From JAWXBR01 sp046595995 (lineage in GTDB: Bacteria; Bacteroidota; Ignavibacteria; Kapaibacteriales; Kapaibacteriaceae): 64,000 nt of DNA. Below are positions 17,977-27,183 of this stretch, piece by piece. The position numbers were made by a program, and so were the translations under genes. How positions within the stretch are numbered: position 1 is the first letter of the stretch; the number at the start of each line of letters is the position of its first letter. The notes below the pieces were generated by a model. It saw only the letters and a list, made by a program, of their open reading frames with translations. It was not told the origin of the DNA and did no database searches. The stretch covers positions 4,767 to 68,766 of the forward strand of contig JBKJNB010000140.1 in NCBI GenBank assembly GCA_046595995.1, read 5' to 3'.

Positions 17977-18849
17977 ATGACGACAACCAAGGGTATTATT
18001 CTCGCCGGTGGCAGCGGTACACGTCTGTACCCAATGACCGCTGCGTTCTCGAAGCAACTACAGCCTATCTACGACAAGCCGATGATTGCGTACCCGCTGT
18101 CTACGCTAATGATGGCTGGCATTCGCGAAATCCTCATCATCTCTACTCCACAAGACACGCCTGCTTTTCAGAGACTCCTCGGTGACGGTAAGAAGTGGGG
18201 CATTGAGTTACAGTATGCGGTTCAGGATGAGGCCAGGGGAATTGCAGATGCGTTCAGGGTCGGACGCGATTTCATTGCTGGCAACCAAGTATGCCTTATC
18301 CTCGGCGATAACATCTTTTACGGCAAGCTCGACTTTCTACGCAATGCCCTTGCTTCGAATGAAGGGGCTACGATCTTCGGCTATCAGGTTCAGGATCCCG
18401 AACGTTATGGCGTTGTAGAGCTGAGCTCTAAGGGCGACGTTCTTTCTTTGGAAGAAAAGCCCCTTAACCCTCGGTCTCATCTTGCTGTACCCGGCTTGTA
18501 CGTTTACACATCGGATGTGTGCGATATCGCGGCGACGCTTACTCCGAGCTCTCGAGGGGAACTCGAGATTACAGACGTCCATCATGCTTACTTGGCAAAC
18601 AACCGCCTACGCGTGACGCAACTCGGACGCGGCATTGCCTGGCTTGATACCGGCACGCCTGAGAGTATGCTTGAGGCAAGCACGTTCATACACGCAATCG
18701 AAAAGCGTCAGGGCATGAAGATTGGTTGCGTCGAGGAAGTAGCCTGGCGTAAGGGCTTCATAGACGACGATGGCTTTCGCAATGCCGTCGAATCGTTGCC
18801 TGTGTGTGACTACCGACGATACTGCGAGAACCTGCTTACGCAGACCTGA
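17977..18849 (+). CDS. rfbA: Glucose-1-phosphate thymidylyltransferase
   Basis: The enzyme makes dTDP-glucose from dTTP and glucose 1-phosphate, the first step to dTDP-rhamnose and related sugars for surface polysaccharides. LAGGSGTRLYP at residues 9-19 is the nucleotide-binding loop, and SKQLQPIYDKPMIAYPLSTL and ILGDNIFYG are further hallmarks of RfbA/RmlA. The length of about 290 residues is standard. A TTG at 17968 is an alternative start, but the ATG at 17977 gives the usual short N-terminus. No rfbB, rfbC or rfbD lies in the window. Confidence 0.95.
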   Translation: MTTTKGIILAGGSGTRLYPMTAAFSKQLQPIYDKPMIAYPLSTLMMAGIREILIISTPQDTPAFQRLLGDGKKWGIELQYAVQDEARGIADAFRVGRDFIAGNQVCLILGDNIFYGKLDFLRNALASNEGATIFGYQVQDPERYGVVELSSKGDVLSLEEKPLNPRSHLAVPGLYVYTSDVCDIAATLTPSSRGELEITDVHHAYLANNRLRVTQLGRGIAWLDTGTPESMLEASTFIHAIEKRQGMKIGCVEEVAWRKGFIDDDGFRNAVESLPVCDYRRYCENLLTQT

Positions 18850-18885
18850 CGGTGGCACGCAACGCTTACACTGGACACACAGCGC

Positions 18886-19233
18886 TCAATCTGGTGTGAT
18901 GCGATAGTCCTCGACTATCTCGCCGCCTATGAGATGCTCCTGAATAATGCGTTCGAGCACTTTCTCATCGCACGAATGGTACCAGACATTTTCGGGGTGA
19001 ACGACAGCAATAGGTCCGCTTGCACAGATGCGTAAACAGTTCGCCTTTGTACGAAAGATTTTACCTGGGACGTCGAGCTCGAGTTCGTGCAGCCGCTTCT
19101 TAAGGTAGTCCCACGCTTCCATTCCGTCTTTGTGTGAGCAACACTTCGGTTTTGTCTGATCGGCGCACAGAAAGATGTGCCGCTCGTGGGTGCCTACCTG
19201 AAGTTCATTCGCTTTTTCTTTGAGCTTCTTCAC
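18886..19233 (-). CDS. Thioredoxin-like [2Fe-2S] ferredoxin
   Basis: The 115-residue protein matches the (2Fe-2S) ferredoxin domain family with a thioredoxin fold. The probable cluster ligands are Cys23, Cys31 or Cys32, Cys66 and Cys70, in the pattern FLCADQTKPKCC and ANCLRICASGP. It carries electrons in the cytoplasm; the redox partner is not evident. Its start overlaps the stop of the preceding secreted-protein gene by four bases (ATGA), although the two products would act in different compartments. It is the last gene of the long minus-strand series and converges on rfbA. Confidence 0.9.
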   Translation of the reverse strand: MKKLKEKANELQVGTHERHIFLCADQTKPKCCSHKDGMEAWDYLKKRLHELELDVPGKIFRTKANCLRICASGPIAVVHPENVWYHSCDEKVLERIIQEHLIGGEIVEDYRITPD

Positions 19234-19772
19234 TTCAAAACATAACCATCAAGCACTTGTTCGATATCGGCTAACAGTTCATTGTATAAGTCTGCGTGCG
19301 TCCAGGTCAGAATTAGGCAAACTCCCTGCCGTCCTGTGTATAAATAGCCGCGATAGACGAATGGCTGATTAGATACCTGCGCGGTAATCGTGATGTCAGT
19401 GAGCTGTTTGGAATTCACGCTCAAGGCGCGACGCTTTGCGAGCTTGGCGTTTTTTACTTCCGAATCACCACTCGTCATGCCGTCGACAAAGGCTACAATG
19501 AAGTCGTTTGCAGGCATAAAGTCTGTACTTGTGACAACGGCAAGGAAGGCGTCCCCTTCATTATGCGCGAGCTCGAGTGCCGCCCCAGGCACATTCGCGT
19601 CAACACTCTTCTTCCAAAGCAATGGGTCTACCCACAGTTTGCCGATAGGAAGATTGAAAACTTGTGTGTTCTTCTTACTCTTGGTGCGAGCGAGTTTAGT
19701 GTCCGGCCCAGGACTCTCTAAAGCGGGCATTGCCAGAACAAGGCTGCACAACAAAAACACTGTAGATATCAT
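19230..19772 (-). CDS. Secreted protein of unknown function
   Basis: The 180-residue product is not recognised. An N-terminal hydrophobic segment (about 2-16) followed by a Pro/Lys-rich stretch indicates a signal peptide. The rest alternates strand-like segments with patches such as LWVDPLLWKKSV and QPFVYRGYLYTGRQGVCL, and could be a small alpha/beta domain resembling proteins that test for damage or binding, but no motif is diagnostic. It overlaps the mechanosensitive-channel gene upstream and the ferredoxin gene downstream by four bases each, so it is expressed with them. Confidence 0.7.
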   Translation of the reverse strand: MISTVFLLCSLVLAMPALESPGPDTKLARTKSKKNTQVFNLPIGKLWVDPLLWKKSVDANVPGAALELAHNEGDAFLAVVTSTDFMPANDFIVAFVDGMTSGDSEVKNAKLAKRRALSVNSKQLTDITITAQVSNQPFVYRGYLYTGRQGVCLILTWTHADLYNELLADIEQVLDGYVLK

Positions 19773-21325
19773 ATCGGATTGCCCGCCTGAATTACAGTGT
19801 GAGGTGCAACAGCAAACGAGACTCCCAATTCTGCTGCCAGCCTTTGAATCGCAAAGTTGATTTCCATGCGGTCCCGCTGCTCGTCTGGTGCTTTAGGTTC
19901 AAAGTAACACTGGAATAATATTTTCAACGAAAAGTCCCCAAAGTCCGAGAACGCAATCGTAGTCGTGTCTGGAGCCTTGACCGTATGTGGATGTTCCATG
20001 ACAATCGTGTTCAATCCGTTGATGAAGCGCTGCAGATGGTCAGGGTCGGTGTTGAGCGCCAGATTTAGCGTGATTTTATACTGACGCATTACTCTGAGAC
20101 CGAGGTTGTCAATGATCATGTCCGCAAGACGTCCATTCGGCACATATATGATAGAGTTCGCAGCAGATCGAATACGTGTACTGCGTAGACCGATGTCCTC
20201 TACGACACCTTCCGCCCCTGGTACAATAATGTGGTCGCCCGTGACGAATGGCTTGTCTGTCATAATCATGACAGCACCGAGCAGATTGCGAATGGTGTCT
20301 TGCGATGCTAGAGCAATGGCGACACCACCGATCGATAATCCAGCTACGACAGCCGTAAGATTGACGTCGAACTGCTGCAAGATGGCGACTAGGCCAACAA
20401 CAACAACAATGAGTTTGAGTGCGCGCCGCACCAGCGGTCGCATTGGTGACTGCGATTCGCGCCCTTTTGATGTCTTCCAGGCGATATGTTCTACCACCGC
20501 ATCGACGAGGCGATATGCGGTGATGATAGCGAACACTGGCAGAAGTACGTTTACAATCAGGACTGCGTACCGCGAGATGCCGATAGGCAGGCGCAGGGCC
20601 GGCAACAGTGTGGCGATCAAAATTGTTGTTGCCAGTAGCGCAAGCGACCGTCCGATGCGCCGATAGACATCGGCATCCGACTCGATTAGTTTTAGGCGTC
20701 GAAACGACCAACGGACCAGCCACGCACCAACAGGCTGTAAGACTCTAACGAGCACGAGGCTTACGAAGGCGAGGATGACAATTGCCAGCCACTGCCACGG
20801 GAGCAGCCCAAGTATTCTCGCCCCGTCATCCGGTGTCATCGCGGCAATGAATTCCAAGCCAAATGGATACAGTGCCTCATACATTTCTGGCACCGTCTGA
20901 ACGGTGTAGGCTGCGAAGACCCAGTTCTCTCCGTCTCGAATGAGCGAGATGCGTGGTTCTTTCGGATAGGGTCTGAACTCCGCACGTTGCGTAGACGAGT
21001 CTATGTAGTCCGCGCGATTTGGGACAGCATCGAGGTGGATATGAAATCCACGTCCGCGAATGATGTCGCGTAGATGCCTTGCGCGTTCGATCTCTTCCTG
21101 CGTAGAAATCCCTACATCTTGCAGGAGTCTGCTAGCAGTATTAAAGTCTTTTACCTTTTCGTCCGTGCTTGCCATGAATGTGGCCAGCGCCTGACGTGGA
21201 GTTGTGCGATCCAACGGAACTGAGGCACACAAACCGGGAACGCATGCAAGGAGTGTGATCGCAACGACGAGTACCGTCAGGAAAAATGAAGGTATGGTTA
21301 CACTCCGCACGCTTGCTGCACCCAT
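19769..21325 (-). CDS. Mechanosensitive ion channel, MscS family, with extra periplasmic domain
   Basis: The 518-residue protein starts with a signal-like hydrophobic segment, then about 130 residues of likely periplasmic domain, then several membrane helices and a C-terminal MscS domain. The pore-lining and beta-domain signature VAIALASQDTIRNLLGAVMI followed by DKPFVTGDHIIVPG is clear. MscS-type channels release solutes on hypo-osmotic shock. The ATG at 21325 begins one base after the thrS stop; a GTG at 21337 inside thrS is an alternative. Its stop overlaps the next gene as ATGA. Members with a large N-terminal domain like this often have specialised gating, which cannot be judged here. Confidence 0.92.
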   Translation of the reverse strand: MGAASVRSVTIPSFFLTVLVVAITLLACVPGLCASVPLDRTTPRQALATFMASTDEKVKDFNTASRLLQDVGISTQEEIERARHLRDIIRGRGFHIHLDAVPNRADYIDSSTQRAEFRPYPKEPRISLIRDGENWVFAAYTVQTVPEMYEALYPFGLEFIAAMTPDDGARILGLLPWQWLAIVILAFVSLVLVRVLQPVGAWLVRWSFRRLKLIESDADVYRRIGRSLALLATTILIATLLPALRLPIGISRYAVLIVNVLLPVFAIITAYRLVDAVVEHIAWKTSKGRESQSPMRPLVRRALKLIVVVVGLVAILQQFDVNLTAVVAGLSIGGVAIALASQDTIRNLLGAVMIMTDKPFVTGDHIIVPGAEGVVEDIGLRSTRIRSAANSIIYVPNGRLADMIIDNLGLRVMRQYKITLNLALNTDPDHLQRFINGLNTIVMEHPHTVKAPDTTTIAFSDFGDFSLKILFQCYFEPKAPDEQRDRMEINFAIQRLAAELGVSFAVAPHTVIQAGNPI

Positions 21326-21326
21326 G

Positions 21327-23249
21327 TTAAGACGCACCAGGGACGTTGAGCATCGTGAACATCTCTTTCACGTCTTGAACAAACACCATTCCCTTGTCGC
21401 CTTCGCCATGTTTGCGAAGCCCCACGCCTTCGTTCTCAATCTCTTTCGTGCCGATAATAAGTGCAAACGGTACTTTCTTCTGCTCACTTTCGGCAATCTT
21501 TCGACTAATCTTCTCGTTGCGTACGTCGAGATGCACTCGTATGCCCATGGCTTCAAGTTCTGTTGTAAGCTTTTTCGCAAACTCATGATGTGCATCGGCG
21601 ATTGGTAACACGCACACCTGTATTGGAGCAAGCCAGAATGGGAAGTTGCCTGCGTAGTGCTCGATGAGGATAGAAATGAATCGTTCCATAGAGCCGAACG
21701 GGGCCCGGTGGATGATTACTGGTCTGTGTTTAGTGTTGTCCGCGCCAACGTATTCGAGGTTGAAGCGTTCAGGCATTACATAGTCTACCTGCACCGTGCC
21801 TAGTTGCCACTTGCGCCCGATAGCATCACGCACAATGAAGTCAATCTTCGGTCCGTAGAACGCAGCTTCACCGAGGCCGATGAAATACGGTAGCTGCATC
21901 GCATCTGCCACATCTTGAATCTCTTTCTGTGCACGGTCCCAATACTCGATGTCTCCGCCATATTTGGTTTCGTTGTCGTCGCGAAACGATAGACGCGTCG
22001 TTACTTCCATTCCAAACGTTGAGAACACAAGCTGCGTTAACTCAACGACACTCCGAATCTCGTCTTTCAACTGATCATGCGTGCAGTATATGTGTGCATC
22101 ATCCTGTGTAAAGCCCCTTACCCGAGAGAGTCCGTTCAGCTCACCCGATTGCTCGTACCTATACACAGTACCAAACTCCGCGAGGCGCAATGGTAGATCG
22201 CGATATGATCGAGGTTTCGCTGCGTAGATCTGATGATGGTGCGGACAATTCATCGGTTTGAGTAGGTACTGCTCATCATCGATGGTAATTGGTGCGAACT
22301 GCGATTCTGCGTAATACGGATAGTGTCCAGAGGTTTTGTACATCTCCAGGTTGCCAATGTGCGGCGTAATTACTTCCTGGTAACCGCGTTTTACCTGCTC
22401 GTCACGAAGAAATGCCTCTAGACGTCGGCGGAGAATGGTGCCGTTCGGCAGCCATACAGGCAGTCCACCACCGATTGTGGGTGTGACCATATAGATTTCA
22501 AGTTCGCGGCCGAGCTTTCGATGATCGCGGCGTTCAGCTTCTTCACGTTGTGTTAAGAACTCTTCGAGCTGCGCTTTCTTTGGGAAGGCAATGCCGTAGA
22601 TACGAGTGAGCACCGCTCGCTTTTCATCGCCGCGCCAGTATGCACCCGCGACACTTAATAACTTTGGATACTTAATGAGTCCAGTAGACGGTATGTGCGT
22701 TCCACGGCACAAATCGGTAAAGCCACCTTGCTTGTACAACGTAACGGCCTGACCCTTCAAGCCATCGAGCAACTCAAGTTTGTACTGATCACCCTTCTCA
22801 GTGAAGAACGCAACGGCATCATCCCACGCAATCTCAATGCGTTCGAACGGCACATCGCGTTTTGCAAGCTCCTGCATTTTTGCTTCGATGGCAGGCAGTT
22901 CTTCGACACTGAGCTTTGCGCTGCCGGGTAATTCGACGTCGTAGTAGAAGCCTTGTTCGATGGGCGGACCAATTCCGAACTTGACGCCTGGGTAGAGTAC
23001 TTCGAGTGCTTCTGCCATTAAGTGCGCAGTTGAGTGCCAGAAGATGCTGCGTCCTTCGTCGTTGTCGAACGTTACGATGCGCACCGATGCATCGGCGACA
23101 ATCGGACGCGACAAATCGTATGGAACGTCGTTAACAAAAATGCCGATGGCATTGCGGGCTAGTCCGTCAGAGATGCCCTTTGCAACGTCCATGCCTGTCG
23201 ATCCGGACGGCATCTCGCGCACGTCGCCGTTCGGTAGAGTAATGTTCAT
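21327..23249 (-). CDS. thrS: Threonine-tRNA ligase
   Basis: The 640-residue enzyme has the complete ThrRS order: TGS domain (1-62), editing domain with HSTAHLMAEAL near residue 73, class II catalytic core with NCPHHHQIY as part of the zinc site, motif 2 (FGTVYRYEQSGEL) and motif 3, and the C-terminal anticodon-binding domain (WLAPIQVCVLPI onward). It charges tRNA-Thr and edits mischarged Ser. The start is eight bases after the stop of the THUMP methyltransferase gene, so the genes are co-transcribed. No T-box or leader peptide was seen, and there is little room for one. Confidence 0.98.
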   Translation of the reverse strand: MNITLPNGDVREMPSGSTGMDVAKGISDGLARNAIGIFVNDVPYDLSRPIVADASVRIVTFDNDEGRSIFWHSTAHLMAEALEVLYPGVKFGIGPPIEQGFYYDVELPGSAKLSVEELPAIEAKMQELAKRDVPFERIEIAWDDAVAFFTEKGDQYKLELLDGLKGQAVTLYKQGGFTDLCRGTHIPSTGLIKYPKLLSVAGAYWRGDEKRAVLTRIYGIAFPKKAQLEEFLTQREEAERRDHRKLGRELEIYMVTPTIGGGLPVWLPNGTILRRRLEAFLRDEQVKRGYQEVITPHIGNLEMYKTSGHYPYYAESQFAPITIDDEQYLLKPMNCPHHHQIYAAKPRSYRDLPLRLAEFGTVYRYEQSGELNGLSRVRGFTQDDAHIYCTHDQLKDEIRSVVELTQLVFSTFGMEVTTRLSFRDDNETKYGGDIEYWDRAQKEIQDVADAMQLPYFIGLGEAAFYGPKIDFIVRDAIGRKWQLGTVQVDYVMPERFNLEYVGADNTKHRPVIIHRAPFGSMERFISILIEHYAGNFPFWLAPIQVCVLPIADAHHEFAKKLTTELEAMGIRVHLDVRNEKISRKIAESEQKKVPFALIIGTKEIENEGVGLRKHGEGDKGMVFVQDVKEMFTMLNVPGAS

Positions 23250-23257
23250 CGTGAAAT

Positions 23258-24415
23258 TTACGAAACGCTGCGCGAGAGCCCCTTCTTAGACCCATCGTAG
23301 AGTTCGAACTCGAGTAGACGGCATTCTAGGTCGGCAGACCAGAACTCGATGCGGCGTTTGGTTTTCAAGCCAATTTCCTTTGCAAGGTTCATGTTGCCAG
23401 TGAACACGTAGCCCATGTAGCCCTTGCACTCCTGCTTCAGGAAGTCGCCTATGTCGTGGTACGTCGTGCGCAACGCTGCTTCGCTCCCCATTCGCAACCC
23501 GTATTCTGGGTTAAAGATGATTATTCCAGGGGGCTCAGGAAGGGGCGTCTGACGGAATTCGCATTGCGAGAAGCGTACAAATGCACCGACTCCGGCGCGT
23601 CGTGCGTTTTCGCGAGCGTTTTCGAGAACGGCCTTATCGTAGTCTGTACATATAATCAGGTCTTTGGGGACGGTTTTTCTACCCGCGCGCGCAGTGTCGC
23701 GTAGTGCCGCCCACGTAGCAGCGTCATACCAAAGCGTGTGCATGAAGCCGAAGTTGGTACGCAGTGAACCCGGGGCAAGTCCGGCTGCCACCATAGCAGC
23801 TTCAATGCCCAACGTGCCACTACCGCACATCGGATTCACAAATGGCTGTTCGCTCGTCCAGTCCAATGCCATCACAATTGCTGCGGCAAGACTTTCGCGC
23901 AGTGGTGCCTTTCCAGGATGAATTCTATATCCACGTTCCGAGAGCGGCGTACCAGACGTATCGAGGTATACCATACACGTGTCATCGTGCCAGTACAGAA
24001 ATACTACTGCCCGGTCGGTTGCTGCGCCGCTGTTCGGACGTATTCCTTTCTTCTCTCGAATGCGGTCGACGATTGCATCCTTGCATCGAACATTCGCATA
24101 CTGTGTGTTATCGATACTCGCAGTCTTCACGCTCGAAACAACTGCTACGTAACCATCAGCCGGAATAATCTCTTCCCACGCAAGGGTCTTCACCGCCTCG
24201 TACATCGAGTTCGAGTCGTCTACAGTCCACGACCCAAGACGCAACAGCACGCGATGCGCTGTGCGAATCCAAAGATTGAGTCGAAGGCAATCAGCGAACG
24301 TGCCTTCCATCTCAATTGCCGCCGGGTGTTCATAGGTAACGTCGTATCCCAACGCCTCTACTTCTTTGCGGAGGTGGGGTTGAATGGCTCGAGCACATGT
24401 TAGAAGAATTGTCAT
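23258..24415 (-). CDS. THUMP-domain class I RNA methyltransferase
   Basis: The 385-residue protein has a ferredoxin-like/THUMP N-terminal half (about 1-160) and a Rossmann methyltransferase C-terminal half with the SAM-binding PFVNPMCGSGTLGIEAAMVA. This is the RlmL-N/YpsC/TrmN group that makes m2G in rRNA or tRNA. The catalytic tetrad is normally NPPY; here it reads NPEYG, an unusual substitution. The ATG overlaps the stop of the aminotransferase gene upstream by four bases, and thrS follows after eight bases. An rRNA guanine-N2 target is the best guess. Confidence 0.9.
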   Translation of the reverse strand: MTILLTCARAIQPHLRKEVEALGYDVTYEHPAAIEMEGTFADCLRLNLWIRTAHRVLLRLGSWTVDDSNSMYEAVKTLAWEEIIPADGYVAVVSSVKTASIDNTQYANVRCKDAIVDRIREKKGIRPNSGAATDRAVVFLYWHDDTCMVYLDTSGTPLSERGYRIHPGKAPLRESLAAAIVMALDWTSEQPFVNPMCGSGTLGIEAAMVAAGLAPGSLRTNFGFMHTLWYDAATWAALRDTARAGRKTVPKDLIICTDYDKAVLENARENARRAGVGAFVRFSQCEFRQTPLPEPPGIIIFNPEYGLRMGSEAALRTTYHDIGDFLKQECKGYMGYVFTGNMNLAKEIGLKTKRRIEFWSADLECRLLEFELYDGSKKGLSRSVS

Positions 24416-25581
24416 AAGCTCTGCTCCAGTGCGTATTCAAGTTCGTCGACGTCCGCACGTTCGATGATGTACGGCGGTAACAGCCGCAACACATTTCCTG
24501 AAGTAGCATTTGTTATAATCTTTCGCTTTAGCAGTCGTTCAACGACCGGAGCGGCTTCGGATGTAAGTACTACACCTTGCATACATCCACTGCCGCGTAC
24601 TTCGCGGATGTGCTCGGGTCGCCGCAGCATCAGAGCATTTAGTTGCTCGGTAAGGTAGGCGCCAATGTCAACGACGTGAGCCTGCAAGCCATTCTGCAGT
24701 TCTTCGAGCACCACAGATCCTGCAACACAAGCGAGCGCATTGCCGCCATACGTTGTGCCATGCATCCCCTTCTCGAGCAGCGAAGCGGCTTCCTCTGTGG
24801 CGAGTATAGCCCCCAACGGCAAGCCCCCTCCCAACGCCTTCGCAACTGTAACGATGTCGGGTTTTATGCCGTAACGCTCGAAGGAAAAAAACGTGCCCGT
24901 GCGACCAATACCTGTCTGCACCTCGTCTGCAATAATCAAGAAGTCATGTTCTGCTTTGAGTTCGGCGAGTGTGTTCACAAACTCATCGGTTGCCGCTGTT
25001 ATGCCACCTTCGCCTTGCAAGAACTCGAGTACCACACCACATGTCGATGCGTCTACGCGTGCACGCAATGCATCGACATCGTTGTACGGAAGCACTAGGG
25101 TATGGGGCAGAAAGGGGCCCATGCCGTCTTTGTGCAGGGGTTTGTCCATAATAGACAGTGCTCCGTACGTACGACCATGAAAGCCGCCAGAGAAGCCAAC
25201 GAGGTCATAACGTCCACTGCGTGAGCCATGCCTGCGCGCCAATTTCAACGCACCTTCCATGCTCTCAGCACCAGAGTTGCTTAAGAACACGCGCGGATAT
25301 CCGGTGATACTGCGCAACTGCTCGGCAAGCCGCACTTGCGGCTCCTGGTAGAAGAAGTTGGATACGTGTGTGTACCGCCGCGCCTGTTCGACAATGGCTG
25401 CAACCAGACGAGGGTGTCCGTGCCCCAGGGCATTTACAGCAATGCCACCAAGAAAATCGAGATACACATCACCGTCCGAAGTGTAGACGCGACAGCCTTC
25501 TGCACGCTCGATTTGAAGTGGCAGGCGTTTATACGTCTGGAAGAGAACAGACTGTTCGCGTGTGATGAGGTCTGATGTCAT
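24412..25581 (-). CDS. argD: Class III aminotransferase, acetylornithine/ornithine type
   Basis: The PLP-dependent enzyme has about 389 residues, the usual ArgD size. Features are FLGGIAVNALGHGHPRLV near the N-terminus, FLSNSGAESMEGALKLAR, the GGFHGRTYGAL loop, DEVQTGIGRTG with the cofactor-contacting Asp, and TVAKALGGGLPLGAI with the Schiff-base Lys. Acetylornithine aminotransferase is the best assignment, but no other arginine or lysine genes are nearby, so ornithine or another omega-amine substrate is possible. The ATG at 25581 was chosen; ATG 25596 and GTG 25599 are in frame upstream and would reach into an inverted repeat. Confidence 0.85.
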   Translation of the reverse strand: MTSDLITREQSVLFQTYKRLPLQIERAEGCRVYTSDGDVYLDFLGGIAVNALGHGHPRLVAAIVEQARRYTHVSNFFYQEPQVRLAEQLRSITGYPRVFLSNSGAESMEGALKLARRHGSRSGRYDLVGFSGGFHGRTYGALSIMDKPLHKDGMGPFLPHTLVLPYNDVDALRARVDASTCGVVLEFLQGEGGITAATDEFVNTLAELKAEHDFLIIADEVQTGIGRTGTFFSFERYGIKPDIVTVAKALGGGLPLGAILATEEAASLLEKGMHGTTYGGNALACVAGSVVLEELQNGLQAHVVDIGAYLTEQLNALMLRRPEHIREVRGSGCMQGVVLTSEAAPVVERLLKRKIITNATSGNVLRLLPPYIIERADVDELEYALEQSL

Positions 25582-25597
25582 GCGTTCGCTCGACATC

Positions 25598-25624
25598 ACG
25601 TCATGTGGTCGTAAAACATGACGT
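25598..25624. repeat. Inverted repeat between the OmpA-family and aminotransferase genes
   Basis: ACGTCATGT (25598-25606) and ACATGACGT (25616-25624) are perfect nine-base arms around a nine-base loop. They fill the short gap between the ompA-type stop and the aminotransferase start on the minus strand. No T-run follows, so an intrinsic terminator is unlikely; an operator or an mRNA processing hairpin is possible. Confidence 0.6.
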
Positions 25625-27183
25625 CATTTGATTAGGATAATGATTTCTACCCGACGGTTCAGCTGTCGCGAAACGTCATCAGTTTTATCAACAACTGGCT
25701 TCGTCTCACCATACCCTTTGAGCACAAGTCGATCGGGTGCAATCTTGCCCGCAGTGAGAAGGCGATCGGCTACAGACTGTGCCCGTGCTTCAGACAGTGC
25801 CTGATTTAGCTCAGGCGAACCTCTATCGTCGGTGTGCCCGCCAATTTCAATCTTGATTGTGGGGTTCTGTTTCAGGAGAACAGCGATGCGGTCAATCTCG
25901 GGGTACGACTCGGTGCGAAGCGTTGCAATGCGATAGTCAAAAAAGATATTATTTAGTTCCGCAACACTTCCCACTTCGATTGGGACAAGGTAAAGATCGC
26001 GCTTGATTTCTGCGTATTCGACGAGTTTGGTTAAGTCGATGTTGTCGTTTACTGACAAGAATCCGGGAGCAGAAGCGCGGAAGCCATAGTTGTTGCCTGC
26101 AGGCAGAACAATTTTATAGGCGCCAGTAACAGGCGCGCTTCGTGCAATACCAAGCTCTTCGCCTTGAGGTAACAGTTCGTAAAAGATGTCGGCCTCTATT
26201 GGTTCACCAGTTTTCTTGTTGAGCACACGACCGGTAATGAGAACTACCGGACGTGGTCGCATTTTTTCTGGCAGCCGAACACGGAAGATGTCACCTAAGC
26301 CGTAGCTGTTGGCCAGTGACACGTAGTAGGCGTCACCGCCAGATGCGGGAATCGTGTAGTATAAATCCCAACCGCGCGAATTGATAGCCGGACCGAGATT
26401 TTCGGGAGCAGACCACTTTGTCCACGTTGAATCGAGACGCCGCGTTACATATACGTCGAAGCCCCCGTAGCCACCGTGACCATCGGAAGCGAAATACAAC
26501 GATGTATTATCGGAAGCGATGAACGGCGTTGCTTCATGTCCGAACGAATTCACCACGGTGTCAAGACTAACTGGTTCAGACCATGTACTATCTGCGAGTC
26601 GCTTAGAGAAGTAGAGATCACGTCCACCGCGGGAATCACGTCGCTCCACAGCCATAATGATGGTCTTACCGTCATTCGCTAGCGAGAACTCATGGTGAAC
26701 ATTCAGGTTGTAGTAGTTCTTGATTGTTAGCGGCTGAGGTGTAGACCAACCATCTGTGGTTCGACGTGATGTTGCAAAGCCCCTTTTTCTGTTCGACGGA
26801 TTGCTATAGCTGTCGCCCACGATAATGGTATTGCCATCGGGTGTTATCGAGCACAGATAGTTGTTCCCCCTGTTATTCAGAGGAACGCCAATGTTCTTGG
26901 CCACACCCCATGTACCGTCGGGTTGCAGTTCTGAGTACCAGATGTCCTGACCAAATCCGCCGAAGTTGTCGGGATTGTTGCTTCGACAGAAATACAGTGT
27001 ATTGCCGTCAGGTGCGATGACAGGTAGAATATCATCGTAAACACTGTTTACATTCAACCCGAGGTTCTGCGGGAGACTAGCGGAATCACCGACTGGAGCA
27101 GCGCCTTGTGCAGCAGCACTTCCGACTCCGAGGAGTATGAAGTACGCCACACAAAGCGTTTGTACGATGGAGATGGAATTCAA
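25624..27183 (-). CDS. PD40 beta-propeller / OmpA-family outer-membrane protein
   Basis: The 519-residue protein has a signal peptide ending near AAAQG, then repeated PD40/WD40-like blades (APDGNTLYFCRS, TPDGNTIIVGD, ASDNTSLYFASDG) to about residue 290, a carboxypeptidase-regulatory-like domain around 310-385 (GRVLNKKTGEPIEADIFYE), and a C-terminal OmpA domain (about 400-519) with IEIGGHTDDRGSPELNQALS. The OmpA domain binds peptidoglycan. This architecture is typical of Bacteroidota envelope proteins, including PorE-like T9SS-associated proteins, but an assignment to T9SS is not certain. Its start overlaps the stop of the cyclophilin gene by four bases. Confidence 0.9.
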   Translation of the reverse strand: MNSISIVQTLCVAYFILLGVGSAAAQGAAPVGDSASLPQNLGLNVNSVYDDILPVIAPDGNTLYFCRSNNPDNFGGFGQDIWYSELQPDGTWGVAKNIGVPLNNRGNNYLCSITPDGNTIIVGDSYSNPSNRKRGFATSRRTTDGWSTPQPLTIKNYYNLNVHHEFSLANDGKTIIMAVERRDSRGGRDLYFSKRLADSTWSEPVSLDTVVNSFGHEATPFIASDNTSLYFASDGHGGYGGFDVYVTRRLDSTWTKWSAPENLGPAINSRGWDLYYTIPASGGDAYYVSLANSYGLGDIFRVRLPEKMRPRPVVLITGRVLNKKTGEPIEADIFYELLPQGEELGIARSAPVTGAYKIVLPAGNNYGFRASAPGFLSVNDNIDLTKLVEYAEIKRDLYLVPIEVGSVAELNNIFFDYRIATLRTESYPEIDRIAVLLKQNPTIKIEIGGHTDDRGSPELNQALSEARAQSVADRLLTAGKIAPDRLVLKGYGETKPVVDKTDDVSRQLNRRVEIIILIK

